This document shows positions 48,960-60,621 of a DNA stretch of 64,000 nucleotides, piece after piece. Source of the DNA: Lepas anatifera (Eukaryota; Arthropoda; Thecostraca; Lepadidae). A program made the translations under genes and the position numbers. The DNA lies in contig JAOTON010000325.1 of NCBI GenBank assembly GCA_034440635.1, positions 61,001-125,000 on the forward strand, given 5' to 3'. Below the pieces are notes generated by a model. It was not told where the DNA came from and ran no database searches. It worked only from the letters and a program-made list of their open reading frames with translations. Positions within the stretch are counted from its first letter, which is position 1, and the number at the start of each line of letters is the position of its first letter.

Positions 48960-50115
48960 TTAAAGGGAGATACCTACGCGAAAAAATTTTATTAGCTAGG
49001 TCAAAAGGTCACAAAAAGTTGTTTCAGAAGTCCTATTCTCATTTTTGTGAATTCGGCCTGGAAATGCCCTAAAATTGCTTTCAAAGTCAACATTTCTAGA
49101 CGACTACCGGTACACCTCATATCGATGTATATGACGCCAGTGACGGATCCAAGGGGGGTCCAGGGGGCCCGGCCCCCCCTTAGCTCCGAAGCGCCTCAGC
49201 ATAGCTTAGCTCGGCTCATCTTAAATAAGACGTCCACTGTCCCGAAAGATTTTCTATAGAAATGATACATTTTCGGAATCAGCAAGACACCCTCTTTCCA
49301 TTCAGTGAGGTCCCGTAGCGCCACTTACTACTTACCTTAGGTCCCACTTAAACCCCGATTTTCAACACTTACCCGGTGTACTAACCAAGACGCAACGCGT
49401 CGCAAGGCGTTGCACGCCGTCGATCTGCCGCAACGACCGGGATTTTCGGTCAGGACACAAAACGCACTGACGCAACGCGTCGCACGGCGTTGCAACGCGT
49501 CGCAGCAAAAGTTGAACAATGTCCAACTTTTGACGCCGACGGTCTGCGTCAGAAGCCGATATCCGTGTTGTTTGTTGTTGTTTTTAGTCATTAAATGTAA
49601 TACATGTTTTAGAATAATTATTCAAATTAAAATTCATGCTGAAAAAATCTATGGAAACTGGATATGATTACATTTTTCTCCTAAATCGTTCTTTTAATAG
49701 TTATTGATGGCAGCTAAGTTTTGGTTGTTAGTAAACAACATTCGTCGCAGTTTGAACTACCAGATTGCTACCAAAGCTGAACATTTCCTCTGTCGGCCAA
49801 ACCTCCAAAATTACCGCTCTGCAACTGACGCCGACGGTCGCCGACGGTTGGCGACCGTCGGCGACCGTTTGGTTAGGACACCCAGTTACTTTACCCCAAC
49901 GTCGTAATGGCGCGCCGTCCACCACCGTAAATAAACAAAACATCGGAATTGACGAAAGGCAAATGGCAGCTGATCGTCAGTCAGCTTATGAAAACCATCA
50001 GCTGACTGATTATCAACTGACTAAATAATTGGTACTTTTGTACCAGGGTAAAGCACCGTTGTGAAAGCGTACGAAATCTCGGTTTGGTGCGCCGCCGGCC
50101 GGCTCGCTAAAACAT

Positions 50116-50450
50116 GGTCAGGTCAGGTTAGGTCAGGTCAGGTCAGGTCAGGTCAGGTTAGGTCAGGTCAGGTCAGGTCAGGTTAGGTCAGGTCAGGTCA
50201 GGTCAGGTCAGGTCAGGTCAGGTCAGGTCAGGTCAGGTCGGGCCGGGTTAGGTTAGGTTAGGTTAAGTTAAGTTAAGTTAAGTTAAGTTAAGTTAGGTTA
50301 GGTTAGGTTAGGTTAGGTTAGGTTAGGTTAGGTTAGGTTAGGTTAGGTTAGGTTAGGTTAGGTTAGGTTAGGTTAGGTTAGGTTAGGTTAGGTTAGGTCA
50401 GGTCAGGTCAGGTCAGGTCAGGTCAGGTCAGGTCAGGTCAGGTCAGGTCA
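50116..50450. repeat. GGTCA/GGTTA/AGTTA pentamer array (telomere-like TTAGG)
   Basis: Uninterrupted pentamers in blocks: mostly GGTCA to about 50238, then GGTTA, a block of AGTTA (about 50265-50290), GGTTA again to about 50397, then GGTCA to 50450. GGTTA is a rotation of TTAGG, the arthropod telomere repeat; GGTCA is a rotation of TCAGG, known as a telomere repeat in some beetles. It lies about 50 bp past the stop of the transposase gene. Confidence 0.9.
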
Positions 50451-50503
50451 GTTTGGGTTGTACTTACCTAACGATACTGTCTGCGGACAGCCGCGAGAAA
50501 GTC

Positions 50504-51379
50504 TTACCACTTGTTTCCATGACGTTCCCGCCACATGAATTCGTCCAAATAAGATGCCAAAAATTTAGGGTCTCGCACGCATTTTCGTGACAGGAACTTC
50601 TTCACTCTAGAGAAATACGCCTCGATGTGGTTCGTATGTACACCTTCAGGGTTGACAAATTCGCGGCTGTGATTAACGGTCTTATGATCGAATCCAAGTG
50701 CTGCGAGAGATCTATAAGACCGGTGCTCATCGGTTTGAACTGTGCTACCCAATTCTACATGTTTCATGATTTTGGAGGTCATTTCAGGCGCGGTCCTATT
50801 CTTAAAAAATTCCAAAATTCCCGTTTTGCTTTCTACGTCATATATCCCCAGGATCCAGAACTGCTCCCGTGCGATAGGGTGTCCTCGGTTACACTTCCTT
50901 TTGGATAGAACAGTTTCATCCACCACGATAAGCTTTCCGGGCCCCCCGACTTTTCTGTTCAGGGTGGATCTGATCAGATCCTTTGACAGGACGTCGCGGA
51001 TAAACTGAAGCCAATCTGTCAGCGTATTCTGCTGGTGCATGCGTCTCACCAGGGAAGGGTACATGCCAGGCCTAGCCTCAGTCTCTACGTACAGGAAGGC
51101 AAGTTTGAGGATGGTGAATGGTTCCAGCTTGCTTTTTTCAAAGAAGCTTCCTAACATGACGCTTTTTGTTTTGCGGCATCGGATACACCGCCACCGCGAT
51201 CCGCACGATGATCTCTTGTCGTTGTAGCGACGCATTCTTACGTTGCAGCATTTTCCGTGCTTACGTATTAGTCCGTTTGCCCGCAAAAAATCTTCCAGAA
51301 ATCGATCACTCTCCACTCTCTGTGCCACCACCGATAATTCATCATAACTACCCACGTCGTCTATTTTGACCTCCTCCAT
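50504..51379 (-). CDS. Merlin (IS1016/ISXO2-like) transposase, apparently intact
   Basis: It encodes 291 residues from an ATG at 51379 (MEEVKIDDVGSYDELSVVAQ). The longer open frame starts only at a TTG, so the ATG is used. An N-terminal Cys-rich ribbon (KCCNVRMRRY...CIRCRKTKS) is followed by the DDE-type core. Visible acidic positions are LIVVDETVLSKRK (first D), TVQTDEHRSY (second D) and HTNHIEAYFSRVKKFL (E in the NxIE motif). This arrangement is that of the ISXO2-like domain of Merlin DNA transposons. The length is normal for the family and there is no internal stop. It probably moves Merlin elements, not the surrounding hAT-like E2. A recent or still active copy is possible. Confidence 0.85.
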   Translation of the reverse strand: MEEVKIDDVGSYDELSVVAQRVESDRFLEDFLRANGLIRKHGKCCNVRMRRYNDKRSSCGSRWRCIRCRKTKSVMLGSFFEKSKLEPFTILKLAFLYVETEARPGMYPSLVRRMHQQNTLTDWLQFIRDVLSKDLIRSTLNRKVGGPGKLIVVDETVLSKRKCNRGHPIAREQFWILGIYDVESKTGILEFFKNRTAPEMTSKIMKHVELGSTVQTDEHRSYRSLAALGFDHKTVNHSREFVNPEGVHTNHIEAYFSRVKKFLSRKCVRDPKFLASYLDEFMWRERHGNKW

Positions 51380-51859
51380 TTCCGCTTTCAACCACAAACC
51401 AACCACGATTATTGAGACACTGAAACGACTGAAACGAACAAACGGAATCACCGCAAATACAAAATGGCAGCACTTTCTGCTATTTGTCGCCAAAATGTTC
51501 TCAATCTATTTTATAAACTTTATAGCCGTTCAAAAATGTATTGTCACGTTTTATTTTTCTTAAAAATAAATTTATTAGCAAACTGCTGTAGTGTTCCTTC
51601 ATGTTTTAGCTATGAAATAAGACAGAAATCCAAGTATAAAACGCACTTCCACGACATTAATCAAAACGTAAACAATAACTATCGCATCGACAGTCCCGCA
51701 CGCTCCGAAGAATTTAAAAGGAAATTGCGTGATGTTAGTTGTGAAAAATATGGGTAGGATTGAAAAAAAAACAAGAAATTAACTAGTTTGAACCACAGTT
51801 TGCGGCTAATCTTAAATAAGACGTCCAGTGTCCCGAAAGATTTTCTATATAAGGGCGCC

Positions 51860-54800
51860 GAAGGCGCCCCATATGAGCGGCGCGCCTGTACCCATTTCGT
51901 GCGCCAAGGTGGTAGATACCACTTATTCAACTTGAACTAAGACATAGTCCTTAAAACCATGGCAAAGCGCCCCTGCCCAAACACTGGACGCCTTTACTGG
52001 TCTTTTGCGCCCCAGTAAAATGTTGAAGATGAAATTTAAAAAGCTAACAAAAGCGCCCCGGCAAAGAACAGGCGCCACTAGATAGCAGGATTGCGCCATG
52101 GGAACTAATGCACCCCTGAGTAGCCTAGGCGCCCCCTGGATGAAGCGCCCCTGGGTAGCCTAGGCTCCCCCTGGATAAAGCGCCCTACGGATATCAAATG
52201 CGCCCTTGGCTAGGAAGGGCGTCCCTGGGCAGCAAAGGCAAATCTTGGTAACATAGGTGCCCTGGACAGCATAAGCGCCCCTTAGATAGAAATAGGCGCT
52301 TTAGGAAAATAAAATGCTCACCTCAGGTAGAAAAAGGCGCCCTTTGATAGCCTAGGCGCCCACTGAAAAAAGCGCCCCACGGATGTCATATGCACCCTTG
52401 GATAGCAAAGGCGCCCATAGGAAGGCACCTCTTCGATAGAAAAGCCGTCTTTGGATAGCCTTGGCGCCCTCTGGATAAACTAGGTGCCCGAGAAGGAAAA
52501 CGAGCGCCCCACTGGGAAGTACAGGCTCCCTCTGTATAACATAGATGTCCCTTATCCACCTTCAGCTGCCCTGGATTGAAGCAGCGCCCCTCAAGAACAA
52601 AGGCGCCCCTGGACAAAAAGTCGCCTCCGGGTATCAAAGGCGCTCTTAGATAACATATGCGCCCCTTAGGTAGAAATAGGCGCTCCAGGAAAGCAAAATG
52701 CGCCCGTTGGTTAAGAAAGGTGCCCTCGGATAGCAAAGGCGTCCCTGGACAGCAAAGGCAAATCTGGGAAACATAGGTGCCCTGGACAGAATAGGAGCCC
52801 CTTAGATAGAAATAGGCACTTCAGGAAAATAAATGCAACCCTTGGATAGAAAAAGTCATTTGATAGTCCAGGCCCCCACTGGATAAAGCGCCCACGGATA
52901 TCATATGCACTTTTGGATAGCAAAGGCGCCACTGGACAGCAAAGACAATCCTGGATAACAGAAGTGCTTTGGACAGCAAAGGCGCCCCTGGATAGCAAAG
53001 GCGCCCCTGGATAGCAAAGGCGCCCCTAGGAAGGCACCTCTTCGATAGTAAAGGCGCCTTTGGATAGCCTAGGCGCCCCTAGATAAACTAGGTGCCTGAG
53101 AAGGAAAATGGGCGCCCATTGGAAAGTACAGGCTTCCCCTGTATAACATAGATGTCCCTTATCCATCTTCAGCTACCCTGGATTGGAGCAGCGCCCCTCA
53201 AGAGCAAAGGCGCCGCTGGACAAGAAGGCTTCTCCGTATATCAAGGGCACTCCTAGATAATATATGCACCCCTTACATAGAAATAGGCACTTCAGGGAAA
53301 GTGAAAGGCGGCCTTTGGTTAGGACGGCGCCCTTCGACAGCCTAGGCGCCCTTTGCATAAAGCGCCCTACAGATATCATATGCGCCCTTGGATAGCAAAG
53401 GCACCCCTGGACAGCAAAGTTAACCCTTCTTGAAATAGATGATCTGGACAGCATAGCCGGCCACGAATAAACTAGGCGCCTGAGAAAGAAAACAAGCGCC
53501 TCACCTGAGAGTACAGGCGCCCCCAGGATATCATAGGTGTCCCTTTCCATCTTCGGCTGCCCTACTGTCTATGGTTTGGCACACCTGTCCGACAGCCGCG
53601 CGCTCTGTTACAGGGCTCGAGCGCTCAATTTGAGCATGGACTGCCTTTAACCACATTTCATTAACCTATAACTGAAGGCTTAGTGCTCCATCGCTGCAAC
53701 CGGGTGCCTTTTTCAGTATGTGCGCCCCACTTCCGAGAACGCTGCCCTCACCAAGCAGCAGTCCTCTCCGCTCAGCAGATGAGCGCCTCTTTCTGATAAC
53801 TAGGCACTTTATTTCAGTGTTCGAGCACCTTATTTCAGAATTTTAATTCTCCATCTATTTTGGTCTCCTCCTGGATTGCAGTGGCGCCCCCTCAAGTGCA
53901 AAGGCGCCCCTGGATAGAGAAGTGCGCCCCATGATTGCAAAGGCGCTCCAAGATAGCATATGCGCCCCTTAGATGGAAATAGGCACTCCAGGAAAATAAA
54001 ATGCTCCCTTTGGGTAGCAAAGGTGCCCCTTAACAGCGAAGTCAGCCCTAGATAACAAAAGTTCTCTGGACAGCATAGGTGCCCTTGGATAAACTGGTGC
54101 CCGGAAGAGAAAAATAACGCCTCACCGGAGACAAAAAGCACCCCAGGATAACGTAGGGGCATGTATTTCAATCATGTCTATGATTGAAAAATACACCTAG
54201 ACAGCATATGCGCCCCTGGATAGAAAGACACCCCTGGGCAGTAACGGCGCCCCTGGAAAGCAATAGTGCGCCCCTGTGGAGAAAAAAGCCGCCTCCTGAA
54301 TAACCTAGGCACCGCCCCCGAAATATCAGATGCCCGTGGATAGAACAGACTGCCTTGAATAAAACAGAGGCCCTGGATAGTAAAGGTGCCCTTTGATAGC
54401 ATAAGCGATCCTTAGCAACAATATGGGCGCTACATGAGCTCAAGGTTCACGCGCACCTAATCCCAATAATAGAGCAATCAATCGATGCCAAAGCACTCCT
54501 TAAAGCACGGGCGCTAAACTTCCTAAGAAGTAAAGGCGCCTCTGGGTAGCAAAGGCGACCCTCGACAGTGGTGTCGGTATTCCTGAATAACAGCAGCGTC
54601 CCTTGATAAGAATAGCCCCAAGATGGCACAGGTACCCTGCTGATAGGAAAAGCGCCCCTGAATATCAGAGGCACCCTCTGAATGAGGTGCCCATGGAGAG
54701 CATAAGAGCGCCATATGTATAGCAAATTTCCGCTCCCTGGATAGCCTGAGCGCCACTTGCGCCACTGGGTAGTATAGGTTACCATGAATAAAAATACGCC

Positions 54801-55020
54801 CCTCAATACCAATGTGAACCTGGATAAGAAAAAGCTCCCCTTGGGCACTGGGTATCAAAGGCACCCCCGGAACAGCAAAGATGCCCCTGGATAGCTAGGT
54901 TGCGTCCATTGGGGAGTAAAGGCGCCCCTGGGTGGCACAGGTGCCTCATCGAAGCAAAGGCCCCTCCAGAGAGCATAGGTGTCCCTGATGAGCACAGGTA
55001 CTCCTGGACAGCCCCTACAT
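51860..55020. repeat. GGGGCGCC-type array in E2 (reverse of the E1 array)
   Basis: Units such as TGGATAGCAAAGGCGCCCCT are the reverse complement of the E1 units. The inner edge carries the same hairpin-like GGGCGCCGAAGGCGCCC. The array is about 0.5 kb shorter than in E1, so copy number has changed since the two were the same. Open frames here are artefacts. Confidence 0.85.
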
Positions 55021-55515
55021 GACGTTGCATAATGTTACGACACCTGTTATAACGTATGCTATTACATCCAAGTAAAGGTTATTCAGTGTTTAGATCAAGG
55101 TCACAGGTCAATTTTCAAAGGTCATTGGTAAGCTTGGGCACAGCGCTAGTTATAGCGTAGGTTAGGCATAATATGTTGGGTTGTGTCGTAATAGGTCAAT
55201 GACCTTGAAGGACCTTGACCCCAAAATTTCAGACATTGTTTAGAGACTTCCCTTTTGGCCTCAGCCCTGTTCTAGAGTATTCGCGCCCAGTTCCGGCCGG
55301 TTGGGGGGTGCTTGAACACCCCCTCGAGGTCTCCCAGTGGCACGAAAAACGTCGGCGCGAAGCGGCACAGTACTTGTCACACCTTATCATTGATCAATTC
55401 CGCAACTTTCCCTCAAAATTTAAGGTTGCATCATCTCAGGTCAGGTCACCAGTGCAGGTCAAGTGACCTCACCCCAAAAAATGTTTAAGCTGGCGTAAGT
55501 AAGAAAACGGTGAAT
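55021..55515. other. E2 core between array and element L
   Basis: Matches 41100-41515 and 42544-42640 of E1 in reverse and shows the empty site of F2 near 55106-55130. Several AGGTCA/TGACCT hexamers. No gene. Confidence 0.7.
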
Positions 55516-57729
55516 CAGTGACCCAAAATAGGTTTTGCGCAAGGGTGTCGAGTGGAAAATTCAGCTCGGAATGTATGGCGAGTGAGTGAAAAATTCCCCT
55601 CAAAATGTGTGGTGGAGTAAAAATTTCCAATTTTGGTACTTAGGTGGTAAACTCTCAGAGCCCTTGTTTGAACTGAGGAATGGATATTTCCTTTAATTTT
55701 TTCAAAGTAAATATTTTTAAATCGTCCCCAAGCAGCAATTTTTGGCCATTACCATGTGAAAAATTTGGGTTAAGCAGGTAAATCTTTATCAACTGAAGCC
55801 CCCTGATGCAGTCTCCAATTTTCTTTAAGGGATTGGTGAATTTCCACAAATAAAAAACTTTTTGGGAGGCCTCTAAGACGAACCTTTGGGGGAAAGAACT
55901 CTGGGAGCCAAGAAGACTAAAATTTGTGGGATGAAGATCAACTCTTGGGGGGCTTCCCTAGACCAACTCTTGTGCCCCTCCCCTCCTCTCCCACACGACC
56001 AGCTCTAAAGGGCCCCTGAGACGAATTATCGGGGCCCCCCTTGAACCAACTCTGCAGAGGGGGCCTCCGAGACCGGCAGGTGGTGAAAAATGAAAAGGGA
56101 TTTTTTCATGCAATACCTAGTACCAAAATTAATTATCTAACCATACACTGTATAGTTTCTCTGTCCGGGACAACGCCCCTCCTACACCTATATCTATAGT
56201 TATCGGAATTTTGGAGGCCACTCCTGACCTCAATCCCTGCACCTCGCATACGCCTATGCTAGGGCCCAGTAGAGCCTTGGTTTACACTTAACTAACCCAG
56301 ACGAAACTACAAACTTTATATCATGGCAGTAAACTCTTCCAGACTCTTGCTAAAAGTTTCTTTTCTTTACCTGTCAATCCCCCTGCTCCTCTTCACATAT
56401 CTACTCACCTTCATATGAATATTCTGCTTTCTATCAATCTAATCGAAGCTACAGCCTTCTTTCTGTTGTTTATTCCTTTCGTCTACAATCAGCCAGGTGC
56501 GGCCTGTTGTGACAGCGTCAGAGCGACTACTACTTTAAATTTCTGATCGCTTGCCGCTTGCCGGTCGCACGAGCTACATAATTTGCATTTCAAAAATTGC
56601 TCTAAATTAATATTCTAAATGCTTATAGACTAGAAAATTATACAACTAAAAGCACACCAAGAGGAAGACTAGCAATGTGTTGTCAAAAACGAATAAGAAA
56701 CCGGCCTTTCAAAAAGCCTAAAGATGCCGCTTTTATTAACTAGATGTAAAGACGGCGATTTGGTAAGTTCACGCCGTAGACCAGCCATACAAAAAAGCGC
56801 TGATGTTTGAAGGGTAACTGGATGCATTCTTGTTGCCCAAAAACATCATTTAATGAAAATGTAGACTTCCAATGTATTCAAGTACCGGACACTTTCAGTT
56901 CAACTTAAATATCACCGTATTTATGCCTAGGGTGTCGTAGGGTGTCGTGAGTGGATTTGGGTGTCACAGGGCGTGGACGCAGCAATGAAGGGCTGATATG
57001 GATAAAAATTATTTTCTTCGCAATAAATGGTCAATTTTCTACGATACAATGTCAAAAAAATATGCTGCATAGCATACAAATTTCAAGATAATTACTTTTA
57101 ACAACAAGATGACCAAAAATGTTTTTTTCACTATTCTCGGTACCAGAAATACAAAAACAACTTTTCAAGGACGTAAGCCTAGAAATCATGTGCACAGATA
57201 AACTGTTTTCCAGAAATGTATCTTTCAAAGCTGTCAGCTCATTTTTTGGCAACACAAGGTTAGGGTGTCTAATTTTCCACTCACCAATTTTGTGAGTGGT
57301 GGAATTTAGTGGCGGTGTTCACCCATTGGAACTTTCTCCGGTGGGGCAGGGGGCACTGAGCGTCTTGCCCGCGCCAGAATTTCGATTCAGTTGTTCCACT
57401 GAAATCGGTGGAGATAAGGATGCCAGGTATAATTGGCCAGAAAAATAGAAATCGCCAGATTTTCGTTCAGAAAAGCGAAAGAAGCCCATAAGAGCCGAGT
57501 TAATTTGGCGATCTTCTAGTTGATTCTGCTGCTCTCTTTTTCGAGTGGACGCTGGTAGAGGAGGCAATGGAACTGGCCTTTGTAGTAAGTATTGTTGGGT
57601 AAAATTCAATAGTAGTAAGTATTGTTGGAAGTGAGTGGAAAATTCAGCAAAAAAAACATAAAAGTGAGTGGAAAATTCTGCTTGACTGGGTGTCGTTCTG
57701 CACACAGCACCCCAGGTTTTGGGACACTG
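55516..57729. mobile_element. element L nested in E2
   Basis: The ends are CAGTGACCCAAAA and TTTTGGGACACTG, flanked by a perfect 8-bp duplication CGGTGAAT (55508-55515 and 57730-57737). E1 shows the uninterrupted site near 41070-41100. The interior has GTGAGTGGAAAATTC phrases at both sides and AT-rich unique sequence. I see no transposase. hAT-like by its duplication and ends. Confidence 0.85.
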
Positions 57730-57737
57730 CGGTGAAT

Positions 57738-58269
57738 CTATCGAATTCAAACTTGTACCATATAATGGGCTCAAAAAGTACTAATGAATTTATTCTGGGA
57801 TTTTTCCCATCGATGACCTAGGGACAGGTACGAATCATGACTTCTCCATTGAAAATGCATGGGGTAAAACGGAAATTTGTAGAAAATTGCTTATGTCTGC
57901 AGACGCCGCTTGAAATATCTTCGGATTCCCCAAATCATAGTATCCTAGGCCTCTTTATCTGTTCATGTTGTAAGTTTAGACATGTTACCTCTGAGAGTAC
58001 ATCTGGGGCTTTCTAAGGAGGTTTTTAGACTTGGGTCAATTGCTTTGCAGGAAATACTGATAAAACCCGTATTTTGATACCATTTTTTATTGTTATTTTG
58101 AGTTGATTGATATGCATACTGACTATGCTAGGCTAGATGGTGACCTTGACCTAGCCTTAGGTCAGGTCATTTTTATGTTTTGACCTAGTATAGTCATATT
58201 ATACATTATTTGATGATTCGCCGTAACGAGAGGAAGCGAATTGTGCTTAAAAATTATTCTAGCTCAACT
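57738..58269. other. E2 core, reverse of 40.56-41.07 kb in E1
   Basis: Shares phrases such as CTTCGGATTCCCCAAATCAT with E1 in reverse, plus AGGTCA-rich sequence near 58140-58200. No gene. Confidence 0.75.
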
Positions 58270-59060
58270 CTAGCAGACGCTAGAGTATAGAGACAGAGAC
58301 ATGTTGTAAGCTTTGTCTCGGGGGAGGGACCCCAGCGCTGATCGCGGGAAAAATCCCCAATGGCCCCCAGGGGCCCTCAGGGAGTCAGGAAATCTGGCGT
58401 GGGTGGAATCCGGTAGGAGGGATTTTGGGTCCCCAAAATCAGCTGAGGGGCCCGTGCCAGTTAAGGGGGCCCAGATAAGGGCCCCCGACGAGCTCATTTG
58501 ATCTCAGTGCCAACACAGGATTCTCAAGACCAGCGTGGGGTGCCTACTTATTTAAACGGTTTCTAAATAAGCTCAGCGACCCAAAACTAATCCAGGGACC
58601 AATTTTCAACTCATGGGGCTCAGACACTCTGAGGGGACCCTGCAGCAGCTCAGAAGGCCCATAAAACTAACAGGGCCAGACTAGCTGGGTGCCTCGACGA
58701 ACTAGTGCCCAGATACGCACAACGGGCCCCAAACAAGCTGAAGGGATCTATATCAGTTAAACGAAAACGTTACCAACCCAGGGGACCCTGACCAGTTTAA
58801 GGGACACTAATCCAGCTTGGGGCCCAGAGCTCAGAGCTCCAGCTTTTAGCTCAGAGGGCCCAGGACCTGTTGAGGGGGCCCTATATCGATAAAAGGGCCC
58901 CGAAAAGCTTAATAGGCTTCAGCGGCGACATATAGGTTTCAAGTTCAGTGTGAGGGCCGGGTTAACTAAAGCGGTCCCAGATCAGCTGAGGAGACTCGAT
59001 AAAAACTCAGGGAAGTCACCAAAAACTCAGGGGCCCAGGCCCGCAGAGGTTCTGCGGCCT
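58270..59060. repeat. GGGCCC/AGCTCA array in E2
   Basis: Reverse match of the 39770-40510 array. Degenerate units of about 25-35 bp with GGGGCCC and AGCTCAG. No coding. Confidence 0.75.
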
Positions 59061-59391
59061 ATGAGGCTTAGGTTAGCGTCAATCGGGTATTTCAGTAAGG
59101 AGCCGTTAGCCAGGACAACTGTGATAAGTGGAGGTGGTGGATACGACACCTCAGTTTTCGCCATGACCGAAGATAACTGTATTATTTGCTCATGGTGCTT
59201 CAGTTAGTGTCAGTGGGTGCTTTCAGCATTTTCTACCAAGGTGCCAGTCGTTAGCTGGCCCGAAATATGCTTGATGGTAAACGTGAACATGTCGTCACTA
59301 AGAGGAAGCTTTCATGAAAAGAAGCATTTACAAATCCTTTTTTGAACGCGTTTTTCATTGACATTGGCCGCCTTTTGGGTGGTAAATTGGC

Positions 59392-59900
59392 CAGTGGCGG
59401 ATCCAGGGGGGGACAAAAAGGCATTTCCCCCAAACGGAAAATCTGGGGACAAAACTATGTTTTTGACCCCCAAAGCGATCGACCTTTTTTCCTCTACTCC
59501 TTTTTAGTTTTTTTAAGCAAGATTTTGGTATTTCAACTCTCAAATTCAAATAGAACATAAGTTGATAAGATGTTCCCTGGCCTGTCCCGTCGAATCCGGA
59601 AATGTAAAAAAACACTAAATTTAATATATTCGGGCACAGCCTTTCATCAGAATCAAGGAGTAAATATCAATAATTCTCAGTTATAGTATAGCCAGTCATA
59701 GTATTGCCAGCCTTGGATAGGAAGAAGTATCTCGATCCAATATTTTTCACCCCGTGATGTGTTTTTTTAGCTTTTTGCCTCAAATACCCAAAATTCTACC
59801 GGCAAGTGAGATTGGTAGCGCAGCTTTTTACTGCGTGACGTTTTTTTGCTTTTCTACTTTGGTTTGCCCCTCCCAAACCGACCGGCTAGATCCGCCACTG
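59392..59900. mobile_element. element K' nested in E2
   Basis: The ends are CAGTGGCGGATCCAGG and GATCCGCCACTG, flanked by a perfect 8-bp duplication AAATTGGC (reverse of the one in E1). Same position within E as K, so both derive from one ancestral insertion. Confidence 0.85.
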
Positions 59901-60621
59901 AAATTGGCGCCCCTCATATTCGGCGCCCCCAGGTTCGGCACCCTCCGAGCCTGGCCCCCCTATAACGAAATCCTAGATCCGTCACTGTATGACGTACACA
60001 CGGCAAAGGCTATCGATTTCTCTAAGAATTAAGTCATATCTTTCCTAAACAGTGATGTAGAACTTTGGACTACTACCGAAAAAAATACTTAAATAATAAA
60101 ATAATAAAATAGAAAAACAACATTCGAAAACTCTTTTGAAACAGAAATATAGGGCTTAAAAGAAATCACAATGAACCAATCAGAAGCCTAGGAAATCTCA
60201 AACCGGGGTCACGTGACCTATCTGACGCAAAAGTTTTGTCATTCTGGGGCTGAAGCAGAAAATGACTCAAGACCCGATGTATGAAACCGCTGAAGACTTG
60301 GGTAATTTTTTCCGTTTCTGGGCAAATTAATTCATTTTGTAGTTTTTAAAAGCTTTTTTAAATTAATTCAAATGCAAATACAGCAGAACAGACATTTGCT
60401 TTACAAAAAAAAAAAACATTGATTTTCAACTTTAGATAGTTTTCGAAAAGTAAGTGATGGGTGAAGGTTTCAGAATTTTATCGGAACTGTTAACCTATTT
60501 CGATAATAAGTGAGTGGCCTCCCAAAATTTTGCCGAAGATACAAAAATAATTGATAGTTTCGTAATCAGAATTTTTCAAATAGCAAGAAACCACAATAGT
60601 AATTTTTTCGCGTATCTCCCT

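Larger units (their letters stand above)
49259..51802. other. Merlin-bearing segment bracketed by 47-bp direct repeats
   Basis: The same 47 bp (CGGCTCATCTTAAATAAGAC through GAAAGATTTTCTATA) stands at 49212-49258 and 51803-51849 with two differences. Between them are CG-rich palindromic blocks (49388-49506 and 49828-49871), the TTAGG-type array and the transposase gene. E1 lacks all of it. I could not find convincing terminal inverted repeats for the Merlin element itself. Confidence 0.7.
49138..59987 (-). mobile_element. element E2, 10.9-kb relative of E1 in reverse
   Basis: The ends are CAGTGACGGATCC and GATCCGTCACTG, flanked by TATGACGC and TATGACGT (7 of 8 match). The common core matches E1 in reverse complement. 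Without their private insertions both are about 6-6.5 kb. E2 has K', a 2.2-kb element L, and a 2.5-kb segment with a Merlin transposase gene; it lacks F2 and the C insertion of E1. Confidence 0.85.

Noticed and set aside
50504..51379. Bacterial contamination suggested by an ISXO2-type transposase
   Set aside because: Merlin elements in animals carry the same domain, and the gene lies within eukaryotic repeats and TTAGG arrays.
57319..57774. 151-codon open frame in element L as a transposase
   Set aside because: It crosses the element's end into E2 sequence and has no transposase motif.
38872..59987. A single 21-kb palindrome or inverted duplication
   Set aside because: The two arms have separate 8-bp target duplications and separate private insertions, so they are two independent insertions of related elements.
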